Positions 27,413-36,250 of a DNA stretch of 64,000 nt are shown here, one piece after another. Origin of the DNA: Flavitalea plasmicola (lineage in GTDB: Bacteria; Bacteroidota; Bacteroidia; Chitinophagales; Chitinophagaceae); NCBI RefSeq assembly GCF_030546645.1, contig NZ_JAUOTO010000003.1, forward strand, positions 464,956 to 528,955, written 5' to 3'. The translations under genes were made by a program, and so were the position numbers. Below the pieces are notes generated by a model. That model made no database searches. It was given only the letters and a program-made list of their open reading frames with translations, and had not been told where the DNA came from. How positions within the stretch are numbered: the stretch's first letter is position 1; each line of letters begins with the position of its first letter.

Positions 27413-27794
27413 GCTTTTGATTGATCCGGTCTATTTCCCCCTGCATCTTATTCAGTCTTTGCAGGATATAGGTAAGGCTTGCATCGTCCGGCTCCTTTAA
27501 CAGGAACTCTTCTTTTTTTTCAGGGTCGTACTCCCTGCCAGTCTCTTTTTTCCCGTCCTTGCCTGACTTACCCACCTCCCAGCTTGTAAGGGACAGATCC
27601 ACCTTTAACAGGATATCCAGGGGTGTACCAAAATAGTTGCTGAGAAGAAGGAGCTCTTCCAGGCTTGGTTCGCTGACGCCGTTTTCCCAATTGCCGACCG
27701 TGGTCTGCCCTTTTCCCATCAGATCTGCCAGCTCTGATTGGGTTTGGTTGAATTGCTTTCGCAGGTGTCTGATATTTTTTCCTAGAAAATGCAT
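27405..27794 (-). CDS. XRE-family transcriptional regulator
   Basis: A 129-residue helix-turn-helix regulator: NIRHLRKQFNQTQSELADLMGKGQTTVGNWENGVSEPSLEELLLLSNYFGTPLDILLKVD is a full XRE domain. A charged linker and a short C-terminal coiled coil (LTYILQRLNKMQGEIDRINQKLK) follow, probably for oligomerisation. I start it at the ATG at 27794; the frame stays open further upstream but there runs antisense to the next gene. It is divergent from the MNT-HEPN gene, with a palindrome in between, so it likely controls that gene and perhaps itself. Confidence 0.9.
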   Translation of the reverse strand: MHFLGKNIRHLRKQFNQTQSELADLMGKGQTTVGNWENGVSEPSLEELLLLSNYFGTPLDILLKVDLSLTSWEVGKSGKDGKKETGREYDPEKKEEFLLKEPDDASLTYILQRLNKMQGEIDRINQKLK

Positions 27795-27817
27795 AGCAGG
27801 ACGTGTTACTAATTTTG

Positions 27818-27857
27818 TTGGTATTATTATATTTATTGCTCTACCTTTGCTAAGGTA
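27818..27857 (+). promoter_or_regulatory. Promoter of the MNT-HEPN gene with overlapping palindrome
   Basis: TTG (27818-27820), 21-bp spacer, then -7 box TACCTTTG (27842-27849). A 6-4-6 palindrome TACCTT-TGCT-AAGGTA (27842-27857) covers the -7 box and is a plausible XRE operator. Confidence 0.65.
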
Positions 27858-27875
27858 ATCAAAAAAAATGATTTT

Positions 27876-28754
27876 ATGCGTACCGATATAGACCATCTGG
27901 GACCTGTCGCCCGCGAACAGGTCCTTTCCATTATCCCGGTGATCATCCAGGCCGTCCGTCCCGAAAAGATCATCCTGTACGGCAGCCATGGCGCCGGCAG
28001 CCTTGAAATGCCCGTCAATGACCGGAATGACCTCGCCTTTCCCACCGGGTATGATCTGCTCGTCGTCACCCGTCGAGGAGACCGTCGCTATGACCACGAG
28101 ATACAGGATATCATCGAGAACCGGTGCCGTATTCACGCCACCGTCACCGTGCTTGTGCACGATATAGATTATGTAAACCAGCGACTTTCGGAAGGACAAT
28201 ATTTCTTTACCCTGATGAGCCGGGAAGCCATCCTCTTGTATGATGCAGGGGGCACGCCCTTTTCCAGGGCCGCTGCTCCGGACTTCGGGGCTATCCGGCA
28301 TAAGGCCCAAAAAGATTTTGACAGATGGAGCCGGCAGGCTCGTGCCTTTTTTAACAGCGCCCTTTTCAACGTCAGGGAAAATGAGCCCAGGCTGGCCGTC
28401 TTCCTCCTTCACCAGGCAGCAGAACATATTTACCAGGCCATCCTGCTGGCATTTATGGGCTACAAGCCATGCACGCACAACCTGGATAAGCTGAGGCGTT
28501 ATACCCACCGTTTTTCCATAGAGCTCGCCTTTCTTTTCCCCCGCGATGGGGCCGGAGAAGATCATCTCTTCAAGCTACTGCTGCAGAGCTATGTGGATGC
28601 CCGCTATAAAGAAGACTACCACATTACGGAAAATGAATTACAACTATTGGTGCAGCGCGTAGACAGGCTTTTGTCCATAGCCGGGCGTATTTGCCATAAC
28701 AGGTTCATCAGTCTCGAGAAAATGGCGGCGGCATCCGTGCGCACGGGAGGATAA
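27876..28754 (+). CDS. Single-chain MNT-HEPN protein
   Basis: The N-terminal half resembles a minimal nucleotidyltransferase: IILYGSHGAGS (GS motif), then GYDLLVVT where active enzymes read SDIDLLV; the first metal-binding Asp is replaced by Gly. The C-terminal half (from about residue 155) is a HEPN domain: [27 protein letters not shown], with RYKEDYH (Rx5H) later as a candidate RNase motif. In two-gene MNT/HEPN systems HEPN is an RNase toxin and MNT an AMP-adding antitoxin. Here both are in one chain, beside a divergent XRE regulator. A toxin, RNA-processing or defence role is possible but not shown. Confidence 0.8.
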   Translation: MRTDIDHLGPVAREQVLSIIPVIIQAVRPEKIILYGSHGAGSLEMPVNDRNDLAFPTGYDLLVVTRRGDRRYDHEIQDIIENRCRIHATVTVLVHDIDYVNQRLSEGQYFFTLMSREAILLYDAGGTPFSRAAAPDFGAIRHKAQKDFDRWSRQARAFFNSALFNVRENEPRLAVFLLHQAAEHIYQAILLAFMGYKPCTHNLDKLRRYTHRFSIELAFLFPRDGAGEDHLFKLLLQSYVDARYKEDYHITENELQLLVQRVDRLLSIAGRICHNRFISLEKMAAASVRTGG

Positions 28755-28781
28755 CAGGGTAGGCTCTACAACGGCCGCGTA

Positions 28782-29192
28782 TCAACGCTTTGCGAGATCC
28801 GCGATGGTCTTTTTTTCCAGTATCTTCAGGTTGGCGTCGCGCACCTGCGACATAACGATGTGAAGACCGCAATGATTTTGATCACAATTCTTACATCGTT
28901 CGTAAAAGTACAGACTGACACATGGCAGCAGTGATATAGGGCCATCCAGCAGACGCATGATCTGCGCCAATGGGACGTCTTTGGGGTTCTTGGCAAAAAA
29001 ATAGCCCCCGCCCTTGCCCTTCTTGCTTTCCAGTATGCCGGCATTCTTCAGCTCCAGCAGGATATTCTCCAGGAACTTCAAAGGGATCTTCTTCTTCTTG
29101 GCGATCTCTGCGATCAGCACCGGCTCGTCCTTCCCTTTTTCTGCCAGGTACATCAGCGCCTGGAATGCATATTGTGTTTTCTTCGACAGCAT
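28782..29192 (-). CDS. Rrf2 family transcriptional regulator
   Basis: Winged-helix regulator (KTQYAFQALMYLAEKG, LIAEIAKKKKIPLKFLENILLELKNAGILESKKGKGGGYFFAK) followed by a Cys-bearing segment: LLPCVSLYFYERCKNCDQNHCGLH. Four Cys in this window recall the three-Cys Fe-S site of IscR-type members, so Fe-S or redox sensing is plausible. It lies 40 bp after dapB on the same strand, with two GAGAC-containing direct repeats in the gap. A role in controlling the sulfate genes of this window is attractive but unproven. Confidence 0.92.
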   Translation of the reverse strand: MLSKKTQYAFQALMYLAEKGKDEPVLIAEIAKKKKIPLKFLENILLELKNAGILESKKGKGGGYFFAKNPKDVPLAQIMRLLDGPISLLPCVSLYFYERCKNCDQNHCGLHIVMSQVRDANLKILEKKTIADLAKR

Positions 29193-29232
29193 TTTGTATC
29201 CTTATTTTGTAGTAGTCTCGTTAGCTACGTCT

Positions 29233-29949
29233 CTAGAATCCGAGAACATCCTTCATTTGAAATATCCCTTTCTTATCACGGATATATTCCGCCGCCAGCA
29301 CGGCTCCCGTGGCAAACCCCTTGCGATTGTGCGCCGTATGAATGATCTCAATATCATCGATGGCCGAATGATATCTCACCATGTGCGTCCCCGGCGCCGG
29401 GTCCACCCGTTCGCTTACAATGGACAACTCGTCCTGGCTATCGCTTGCCTGGTTCACCCATTTCTTTTTCCGGGGCATCTTTCCCAGGATCTGCTCAGCC
29501 AGAGAGATCGCCGTTCCGCTGGGGGCATCCTTTTTTTCTGTATGATGCACCTCCGTAAGCCGGACCTCATAATCAGGGTGGGGGGCCATCAGCTCTGCCA
29601 GCCGTTTGTTCAGCTCAAAGAAAATGTTAACGCCCACGCTGAAATTGCTGGCATATAAGAAAGTACCTCCGGAACTCAAGCAATATTGCCGGATCTCTTC
29701 ATATTTGTCCAGCCAGCCAGTAGAGCCGGAAACCAACGGAACACCCGCGTCCAGGCATAACCTGATATTCCCGTAGGCGCTTTCAGGACCAGTAAACTCG
29801 ATGGCGACATCTGCTTTGCGGATATTTTCCACTGTATTTTCCTCCAGATTATCTATCGATGTCCTTAAAACGATGCTATGACCCCTCCCCAGGGCGATCT
29901 CCTCGATAGCCCTGCCCATTTTACCATATCCGATTAACGCGATCTTCAT
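29233..29949 (-). CDS. dapB: 4-hydroxy-tetrahydrodipicolinate reductase
   Basis: Cytosolic NAD(P)H-dependent step of lysine and meso-diaminopimelate synthesis, feeding peptidoglycan. The nucleotide-binding motif is MKIALIGYGKMGRAIEE; the active-site region EVHHTEKKDAPSGTAISLAEQIL carries the catalytic His pair and Lys. At 238 residues it is typical of Bacteroidota DapB. It follows DUF5683 by 49 bp in the parA-parB-DUF5683-dapB order that is widespread in the phylum. Confidence 0.96.
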   Translation of the reverse strand: MKIALIGYGKMGRAIEEIALGRGHSIVLRTSIDNLEENTVENIRKADVAIEFTGPESAYGNIRLCLDAGVPLVSGSTGWLDKYEEIRQYCLSSGGTFLYASNFSVGVNIFFELNKRLAELMAPHPDYEVRLTEVHHTEKKDAPSGTAISLAEQILGKMPRKKKWVNQASDSQDELSIVSERVDPAPGTHMVRYHSAIDDIEIIHTAHNRKGFATGAVLAAEYIRDKKGIFQMKDVLGF

Positions 29950-29998
29950 GATGCTGAAAAAATTTTGCCAAACCTACATTAAATTGTTTATACTGCCA

Positions 29999-30745
29999 TC
30001 AAGGCAGAGGGATCGGCTTATACCTTGCCTTGTGCAGGTCAAAGACCAGGCCGACGCCCGCCGGACTGGCAGAACCGGGGATCAGCAGGTTGCCCTGGGT
30101 GCCCGACCCTTCCCGCAGGTGCATGCTCAGCTCCGGACTAATGTCAAAATTCATCAGGTGCGCATCCACCGTCGCATCCACGATCTGCAGCCCCCAGAAG
30201 AGAAGGAAGAAAATGACGGAGTAATCCTGGTCCTTCCGGTACTCATTGCGATACTCCCGGATATAATTGTCTTGCTTGGTCGTGACGAATCCCTGCAGCT
30301 TTGGATCTACCTTGGCAAGGGTGGCCGAGTCTGTGGAGCCATTGAGCACCACCGTCAAGGCATACTGGCACTTTTTGTACCAGCTCCTGTTGTAGAAATA
30401 AGTGTAGGTTGGGATGCCCACCGCCGCATATACCAGGGGCAGCTTCCAGTATTTCCGGTTGTAAATCTGCCCCAGGCCCGGACAGAAAGTAGAATACAAA
30501 GTGGCTTTATGGGGATCGTGCTTCTTTTTGACAGCTGGTGAATCCACTTTATTGAGACCAGGCTTACCTCTTTTACGGCCTCTCAAAGAATCGGCGTTCG
30601 GAGGCAAGGTATCCAGCACCCTTTCTCCCAGCACCACCTTGCCTTTGATATAATTGGGTATTGTATCATTCTTTACCTGGCCATGGCAGACGTGGTGCAG
30701 CCCTGCCAGGACACAGACCGTAAATAAAAACCTGACCGTCTTCAT
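29999..30745 (-). CDS. DUF5683 domain-containing protein
   Basis: Predicted exported protein with a signal peptide (MKTVRFLFTVCVLAGLHHVCHGQ). The family core HKATLYSTFCPGLGQIYNRKYWKLPLVYAAVGIPTYTYFYN is followed by a hydrophobic helix around DYSVIFFLLFWGLQIVDATVDAHL. The C-terminal region looks beta-rich. Its biochemical role is unknown; its constant place between parB and dapB in Bacteroidota is well known and suggests a link to envelope growth. Confidence 0.9.
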   Translation of the reverse strand: MKTVRFLFTVCVLAGLHHVCHGQVKNDTIPNYIKGKVVLGERVLDTLPPNADSLRGRKRGKPGLNKVDSPAVKKKHDPHKATLYSTFCPGLGQIYNRKYWKLPLVYAAVGIPTYTYFYNRSWYKKCQYALTVVLNGSTDSATLAKVDPKLQGFVTTKQDNYIREYRNEYRKDQDYSVIFFLLFWGLQIVDATVDAHLMNFDISPELSMHLREGSGTQGNLLIPGSASPAGVGLVFDLHKARYKPIPLP

Positions 30746-30776
30746 GCGTGAGATGCTTAAGTTTGCAGCCAGCTTG

Positions 30777-31703
30777 TCAATTCACGGCAATTCCCAACTG
30801 ATCCAATAATTTATTCAATTCCTGGAGAGAGTAATACTCAATGGAAATGCTGCCTTCTCCCTTCTTGTTGTGATTGAGCTTTACCCGCGTGCTGAAATGC
30901 GATGCTAAGTTATCTTCAATTCTTTTGAAAGCCTCAGGCAATGAGGGTTTTACGGAATTTTTAACGCCAGCAGGGCTGTCTTCCTTATAGAGGCGGCGCA
31001 CCAGCTCTTCTGTCTGACGTACGGAAAGGCCTTTGTTCTTGATCTCGCCGAAGAGATACAGTTGTTTGTCCACGGTGTCCACATTCACCAGCGCACGGGC
31101 ATGTCCCATGGACAATTGGTTGCTGCGTACGGCCACCTGTATATCAGGAGGGAGTTTCAGCAGCCGGATATAATTGGCCACGGTGCTCCGTTCCTTGCCC
31201 ATACGTTCGGCCACCTGCTCCTGCGTATAGTTCAGCTCCTCCATCATCCGCTTGTAGCTGAGCGCTATTTCCATCGCATTCAGGTCCTCGCGCTGGAGGT
31301 TCTCCAGCAGCGCCAGTTCCAGCAGCTGCTGGTCATCAGCCTGGCGGACATACGCCGGAATATCCTTGAGGGCGGCGATCTTTGCGGCACGGAACCGGCG
31401 CTCTCCCGAGATAAGGCGATATTTTCCGGAGGGCAGCTTCGATACCGTGACAGGCTGAATAATGTCATGCATCCTGATAGAGTGCGCCAGTTCCTGCAGA
31501 GCCTGCTCGTCAAAATCGTGACGAGGCTGCCGGGGGTTGGTCTCGATCTGGTCCAGGGGAATCCGCAGCATGTTCGTCACCGCCTCTACGACGGAGGATT
31601 TTAGCTCGCCCGAAGTAGTCTTCAGGTCTGCGTCTATACTTTTCAATAACGAGCGGATGCCCTTACCCAGGGCCTCTTTATCTTTTTTATGGGGGGTGGT
31701 CAT
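30777..31703 (-). CDS. parB: ParB/Spo0J chromosome partitioning protein
   Basis: CTP-dependent DNA clamp that loads at parS and works with ParA in chromosome segregation. The N-terminus EALGKGIRSLL is the ParA-contacting motif. The nucleotide-binding region has ETNPRQPRHDFDEQALQELAHSI and SGERRFRAAK, then ENLQREDLNAMEIA. The HTH domain (YTQEQVAERMGKERSTVANYIRLLKLP) and a C-terminal dimerisation domain follow. At 308 residues it is complete. It is separated from parA by a 111-bp gap filled with an inverted repeat. Confidence 0.97.
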   Translation of the reverse strand: MTTPHKKDKEALGKGIRSLLKSIDADLKTTSGELKSSVVEAVTNMLRIPLDQIETNPRQPRHDFDEQALQELAHSIRMHDIIQPVTVSKLPSGKYRLISGERRFRAAKIAALKDIPAYVRQADDQQLLELALLENLQREDLNAMEIALSYKRMMEELNYTQEQVAERMGKERSTVANYIRLLKLPPDIQVAVRSNQLSMGHARALVNVDTVDKQLYLFGEIKNKGLSVRQTEELVRRLYKEDSPAGVKNSVKPSLPEAFKRIEDNLASHFSTRVKLNHNKKGEGSISIEYYSLQELNKLLDQLGIAVN

Positions 31704-31708
31704 AATTT

Positions 31709-31816
31709 AGCTTCAAGCAACAAGCGGCAAGCTGCAAGTTACTTTTTATTAGGTGTTAAATACTTTATTACTTAATCGGTTCTTAGCTTGTAGCTGTCAG
31801 CTTGCAGCTTGCAGCT
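31709..31816. repeat. Inverted repeat of AAGCTGC-like units between parB and parA
   Basis: Left arm 31709-31740 (units such as CAAGCGGCAAGCTGCAAG) and right arm 31785-31816 (GCTGTCAGCTTGCAGCTTGC) are roughly complementary and built of 7-8 bp units. A 44-bp AT-rich spacer separates them. The right arm runs into the parA stop codon. Confidence 0.75.
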
Positions 31817-32615
31817 ATTCCAAGATCCTCTCTTCCTGTTTGATCTTCGTCATATTATTCTTCTGCAGGATCTCCTTTGCAAGGTTGAGATAGTTCACGG
31901 AGCCTTTGCTGAAAGCGTCGTACAGGATCACCGGCTTGCCGACGCTGGGCGCCTCGCTGATCTTCGTATTACGGTGGATGATGGTATTGAAAACGATCTC
32001 GTCGAAATGCTTGCGTACTTCGCTTACAACCTGGTTGCACAAACGCAGGCGACCGTCATACATGGTCATCAGGATGCCTTCTATAGCCAGCTCGGGGTTC
32101 AGCCTGCTTTGGACGATCTTAATGGTATTCAGCAGCTTGCCCAGGCCTTCCAGGGCGAAGAACTCCGTCTGCACCGGCACGATCACAGAATCCGAAGCCG
32201 TCAGGGCATTGACGGTGATCAGACCCAGGGAGGGGCTGCAATCGATAATGATGAAATCATAATCCTTCTTCACCGGCTCCAGGATGCCTTTCAGCACCAG
32301 CTCCCGGTTGGGATAGTTGATCATCTCAATCTCGGCTCCCACCAGGTCAATGTGAGAGGGAACTACATCCAAATGGGGGATCTCGGACTTTAAGATCACG
32401 TCCTTAACAAGGACATTATTGACCATACAGTCATAAAGGCTCTGGGTAACATTATGGAGGTCAAATCCCACCCCGGTAGTGCTGTTCGCCTGTGGGTCGG
32501 CATCCACCAATAAGGTCCTGAATTCCAGCACGGCAAAGCTGGCCGCCAGGTTGATAGCCGAAGTGGTCTTGCCTACGCCGCCTTTTTGATTTGCAACTCC
32601 GATTGTTCTTGCCAT
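31815..32615 (-). CDS. parA: ParA/Soj family chromosome partitioning ATPase
   Basis: Deviant Walker A ATPase ([19 protein letters not shown], with the signature Lys) that moves ParB-bound DNA. The Walker A' region is [16 protein letters not shown] and the Walker B region [19 protein letters not shown]. At 266 residues it is the short, chromosomal Soj type without an N-terminal DNA-binding domain. It is the first gene of the minus-strand run reaching down to rrf2. Confidence 0.97.
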   Translation of the reverse strand: MARTIGVANQKGGVGKTTSAINLAASFAVLEFRTLLVDADPQANSTTGVGFDLHNVTQSLYDCMVNNVLVKDVILKSEIPHLDVVPSHIDLVGAEIEMINYPNRELVLKGILEPVKKDYDFIIIDCSPSLGLITVNALTASDSVIVPVQTEFFALEGLGKLLNTIKIVQSRLNPELAIEGILMTMYDGRLRLCNQVVSEVRKHFDEIVFNTIIHRNTKISEAPSVGKPVILYDAFSKGSVNYLNLAKEILQKNNMTKIKQEERILE

Positions 32616-32748
32616 AGTGATAATGTAACTTAGTCCTCCCGTGAGGGGGGGAAGTTTTTATTCCCTTCAGGGGGAAGTGGAGCAAAAATACATTCTTAAA
32701 GATAATTATCAGAACTTTCCTTTTTCTTTACTGTTGAAGACGCCGAAT

Positions 32749-33249
32749 ATGTATACTATTATATCAGGGACTAACCGGCCCCACAGCAAAACCCTTAAAG
32801 TGGCCAAGGTCTACCAGGGAATTTTGCTTCAAAAAGGTATGGAATCCAATCTGTTATCTTTGGAGGGGCTAAATGTCCTGGAAAGAAACCCTGCCTACGA
32901 AAAGATCGAAAAAGAAGTCATCATACCCACTTCCCGGTTTATTTTCGTCTCCCCGGAATACAACGGCAGCATTCCCGGCGTCCTCAAGGCCCTGTTCGAT
33001 ATTTCAGACATTGAGAAATGCTGGTGGGGCAAGCATGCCCTTCTGACCGGGGTATCCACGGGCAGGGCGGGTAATCTTCGGGGCATGGAACACCTCACGG
33101 GGATCCTGCATTACCTGAAGATGAAGGTGCACCATAATAAACTGCCTATATCCGTCGTCAATACCCTGCTGAACGACCATGGCGGCATCGAAGACGTGCG
33201 TACCCTGGAAGCCATTAATATACAACTGGATGAATATCTTGAAAACTAA
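32749..33249 (+). CDS. NADPH-dependent FMN reductase family protein
   Basis: Small flavoprotein of the flavodoxin-like fold. The start is the ATG at 32749 (MYTIISGTNRPHSKTLKVA); upstream residues in the same frame do not resemble the family. The FMN phosphate loop is SGTNRPHSKT, and SPEYNGSIPGVLKALFD is the family signature contacting the flavin. At 166 residues it is complete. It probably reduces quinones, azo compounds or FMN with NAD(P)H; the substrate is not known. It is followed 17 bp later by the metallophosphoesterase gene. Confidence 0.9.
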   Translation: MYTIISGTNRPHSKTLKVAKVYQGILLQKGMESNLLSLEGLNVLERNPAYEKIEKEVIIPTSRFIFVSPEYNGSIPGVLKALFDISDIEKCWWGKHALLTGVSTGRAGNLRGMEHLTGILHYLKMKVHHNKLPISVVNTLLNDHGGIEDVRTLEAINIQLDEYLEN

Positions 33250-33266
33250 TAATAAATAGGTCTTAC

Positions 33267-34511
33267 ATGCGCAACTGGAGATTTACCGCTGTCGTCATCA
33301 TTCTGGTCGTCCTGTTGGATTTTTATATATTCCAGGCGGTGAAAACCGTCAGCCAGGGCGCGTCTGCCCGGTGGCGGACCATCATTTTCAATGGCTACTG
33401 GGCATTGACGATCATTTCCCTGCTTCTTTTTGCTCTGCTGCCTATGCTCTCCGATCCTTATTGGCACCGGGTGAGGACCTATGTATTTGCCACTATCCTG
33501 GGCTTTTTCTTCGCCAAGCTGCTGGCGGCCCTTTTTTTCCTGATAGATGATATCCGTCGCCTCATCCAGTGGGCTTCCGGAAAATTATTCTTCCCGAATA
33601 CCGAAGGCGAGAACATCTCCGAAGACGGCATCTCCCGTTCTGTGTTCCTCAGCTGGCTGGGGCTGGGTATGGGAGGCGCTCTCTTTTCATCCCTGGTATA
33701 TGGCTTTGGCAATAAATACAGCTATAAGATCAGGCGGCTCTCCCTTGCATTTGATAATCTTCCCCCTGCCTTTAAGGGGTTGAAAATAATACAACTGTCT
33801 GATATTCATTCAGGTAGCCTAGCTGATCAACAGGCCGTCGCCCATGGGGTCGACCTGGTGCTGGCCGAAAAGGCGGATCTGATCCTGTTCACAGGAGACC
33901 TGGTCAACGATACAGCCGTTGAAATGGAGCCGTATAAGGAAATTTTTAGCCGGCTGAAAGCTCCCATGGGTGTATTTTCCACATTGGGGAATCATGATTA
34001 TGGGGATTACATCTGGTGGGAGACGCCGGAACTGAAAAAGGCGAACCTGGACCGGCTCAAAAAGCTGCAAACCGATATGGGGTGGAGGCTGCTGATGAAC
34101 GAGCACGTAGCCCTGGAAAAAGACGGTCAGCACATCGCCCTGATCGGCATCGAGAACTGGAGCGCCAAAGCCCGCTTTCCCAAACATGGCCGGCTGAATG
34201 AAGCTTATGCCGGCGCCGAAAAATATCCTTTCAAGATCCTGATGAGCCATGACCCCAGCCACTGGGACGCGCAGGTAAGACCCCACTTTCCCGACATCGA
34301 CCTCGCTCTGGCAGGCCATACCCACGGAATGCAGTTCGGCGTGGAGATCCCCGGCCTGAAATGGAGTCCCGTCCAATATGTATATAAGCAATGGGCCGGC
34401 TTGTATGAAGAAGGCCGTCAGAAGCTGTATGTCAACCGGGGATTTGGATTTATAGGCTATCCTGGCAGAGTGGGGATCCTGCCTGAGATCACCGTTATCC
34501 AACTGACCTGA
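33267..34511 (+). CDS. Membrane-anchored metallophosphoesterase
   Basis: The N-terminal 150 residues hold about four transmembrane helices (FTAVVIILVVLLDFYIF; YWALTIISLLLFALLP; and others). The C-terminal calcineurin-like domain has the metal-binding motifs in order: IIQLSDIHSG, LILFTGDLVND, STLGNHDYGD, ILMSHDPSHWD and LALAGHTHGMQFG. This matches the YkuE/UDP-diacylglucosamine hydrolase-like group of membrane phosphoesterases. The substrate is not determined; phospholipid or nucleotide-sugar intermediates are possible. Confidence 0.93.
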   Translation: MRNWRFTAVVIILVVLLDFYIFQAVKTVSQGASARWRTIIFNGYWALTIISLLLFALLPMLSDPYWHRVRTYVFATILGFFFAKLLAALFFLIDDIRRLIQWASGKLFFPNTEGENISEDGISRSVFLSWLGLGMGGALFSSLVYGFGNKYSYKIRRLSLAFDNLPPAFKGLKIIQLSDIHSGSLADQQAVAHGVDLVLAEKADLILFTGDLVNDTAVEMEPYKEIFSRLKAPMGVFSTLGNHDYGDYIWWETPELKKANLDRLKKLQTDMGWRLLMNEHVALEKDGQHIALIGIENWSAKARFPKHGRLNEAYAGAEKYPFKILMSHDPSHWDAQVRPHFPDIDLALAGHTHGMQFGVEIPGLKWSPVQYVYKQWAGLYEEGRQKLYVNRGFGFIGYPGRVGILPEITVIQLT

Positions 34512-34790
34512 AGCTTGGGGGCGTTAGCTTTCCCGGATGCCGGGTTACTACCGGTGACTTGTAGACGAAATGCCTTTCATCAACGCTTTTTGCCGTCTTG
34601 ACCCTTTTCACAATAATATCTTCACACCCTATCGCAAAAGGCCATAAATTTGCGGGCCGGCAACGTTTTACAACTATTTAACGTACAGAGGGATGATTAA
34701 CGAGCCATTAAATATATTTTAACAAAGCTATAAGGGATTCAACCCTATATTCACCATTATTTGTATTTGAACCAAAAAACAGCATCAACA
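34512..34790. other. Upstream region of the beta-barrel pair
   Basis: No gene seen. A -7 box match TAAATTTG lies at 34645-34652, but without a well-spaced TTG, so the promoter assignment is weak. The remaining leader is AT-rich. Confidence 0.4.
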
Positions 34791-35405
34791 ATGAACCCGA
34801 GAGTGAAATTCGTTATCATTTCTTTCGTCTTGTTAACTACTGCAACTGCTTCCTCCTATGCTCAAAAACTGCATCTGGGCTTAACAGCCGGGGCCAATCT
34901 CTATAAGGTCACGGGCCGCAGCTTTGATCAGAAAACGCAGTCGGGCTTCAGTGCGGGCGCCTACGGAGAATATAGCTTCAACAGGCTGCTGGGTGTACAG
35001 GGCGAACTGATCTGGAGCCAGCTCAGGGCCAAGACCAACGACCAGTTCAATCAGATCTATGGCACTTATGGTGGCGTATCGGGTGCCGACGTTTATTTAA
35101 ATTATATTTCCCTTCCTTTGATGGTGGCCTTTAAACCTACACCCGAATTATCCATCTTAATAGGACCCCAGTACAGCTATCTCGTCAACCAGACCTCCGG
35201 CTTACTGCAGGCTCCGGGATACCAGAGCAAAGATGCTTTCAAGAAAGGCGAAGCGTCACTGGTTTTCGGCGGTCAGCTCAACCTGGGTAAAATAAAGATA
35301 GGTGCACGGTACACTGCCGGTCTGACCAATCTCAACGGTATCAACAGCAGCGACGAATGGAAATATCATGGCTTCCATTTCTCTTTGGGATATCAGTTGA
35401 AATAA
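34791..35405 (+). CDS. Outer-membrane beta-barrel protein (porin family, PorT-like)
   Basis: A 204-residue exported barrel: signal peptide to SSYAQ, then the first strands KLHLGLTAGANLYKVTGRSFDQKTQSGFSAGAYGEYSF. The last strand is YHGFHFSLGYQLK, with an aromatic residue near the end. The start is the ATG at 34791, which gives the signal peptide. It is a paralogue of the next gene (shared DAFKKGEASLVFGGQLNLGKIKIGARYTAGLT against DAFKKGDFSLVGGVQLNLANLVVGGRYVVGLT). Substrate or role unknown. Confidence 0.87.
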   Translation: MNPRVKFVIISFVLLTTATASSYAQKLHLGLTAGANLYKVTGRSFDQKTQSGFSAGAYGEYSFNRLLGVQGELIWSQLRAKTNDQFNQIYGTYGGVSGADVYLNYISLPLMVAFKPTPELSILIGPQYSYLVNQTSGLLQAPGYQSKDAFKKGEASLVFGGQLNLGKIKIGARYTAGLTNLNGINSSDEWKYHGFHFSLGYQLK

Positions 35406-35518
35406 TAGATGGAAAGGGTGGCATGATTGTGGCGTGTAGATAATTTTCCTCTTAAAATCATTGGCATATAAGTTGAAATATTACTCTCAAACCAGTTAAT
35501 CACAAAAACACCTTTAAC

Positions 35519-36109
35519 ATGAAGAGTAAGTCAATTTTTTTATCGCTATTGCTGGTAGGCTTTGCCGTTATTAATACCCGTGCCCAGGGCGTCCATCTGG
35601 GCGTAAAAGGCGGCGCCAATATATTCAAGGTCGATGGCCAGGGTTACGACCAGGGATTTCACTTCGGTTACAATGTCGGCGCTTTCGCAGAGCTCAATTT
35701 CACCAGCTCATGGGGCATACAACCCGAGTTATTATGGAACCAAACGAATTACCGCACAGGCACCCAGTTCAGCTCCATCTATCCGGGCGGACTCAATGAT
35801 GTCAAAGGCAAGCTGAACTATCTCAGCGTCCCCTTGCTGCTGAGCTATCGTCCTGTCAAGTTGCTCAGCCTCCAGGCGGGTCCACAGTTCGGCATCTTAT
35901 TGAGTCAGGATAAGAATCTGGCGGACAACACCAAGGATGCCTTCAAGAAAGGAGACTTCTCCCTGGTAGGCGGTGTGCAGCTCAACCTTGCCAATCTGGT
36001 AGTGGGCGGCCGTTACGTGGTAGGCCTCACTGACATCAATGACGTCACAGACAACCAGAAATGGAAGAACCAGGGTTTTCAGGTGTATGCAGGATTCAGG
36101 TTCTTTTAA
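35519..36109 (+). CDS. Outer-membrane beta-barrel protein, paralogue of the preceding gene
   Basis: A 196-residue barrel with a signal peptide (MKSKSIFLSLLLVGFAVINTRAQ), GVHLGVKGGANIFKVDGQGYDQGFHFGYNVGAFAELNF, and the terminal FQVYAGFRFF ending in Phe as outer-membrane proteins do. Tandem duplication with the upstream gene is clear from shared motifs along the whole length. A strong terminator follows. Confidence 0.88.
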   Translation: MKSKSIFLSLLLVGFAVINTRAQGVHLGVKGGANIFKVDGQGYDQGFHFGYNVGAFAELNFTSSWGIQPELLWNQTNYRTGTQFSSIYPGGLNDVKGKLNYLSVPLLLSYRPVKLLSLQAGPQFGILLSQDKNLADNTKDAFKKGDFSLVGGVQLNLANLVVGGRYVVGLTDINDVTDNQKWKNQGFQVYAGFRFF

Positions 36110-36128
36110 TAAGAAAAGACATTTTGAA

Positions 36129-36162
36129 AATGGTTGGGTTGGAAACGACCCAACCATTTTTT
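36129..36162 (+). terminator. Terminator after the beta-barrel pair
   Basis: An 11-bp stem AATGGTTGGGT/ACCCAACCATT with an 8-nt loop, followed by TTTT. Confidence 0.9.
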
Positions 36163-36250
36163 ATAGCTTAATTTTGGGTAGCGTGGCCCTGGGGTCAATA
36201 TATTCCTCTGAAAAACAGTAGGATTTTTCCTTTACAGATGCTATTTTGTC

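Noticed and set aside
27795-28565. Upstream extension of the XRE regulator frame
   Set aside because: The extra residues lie antisense to the MNT-HEPN gene and do not resemble any family; the HTH protein has a good ATG at 27794.
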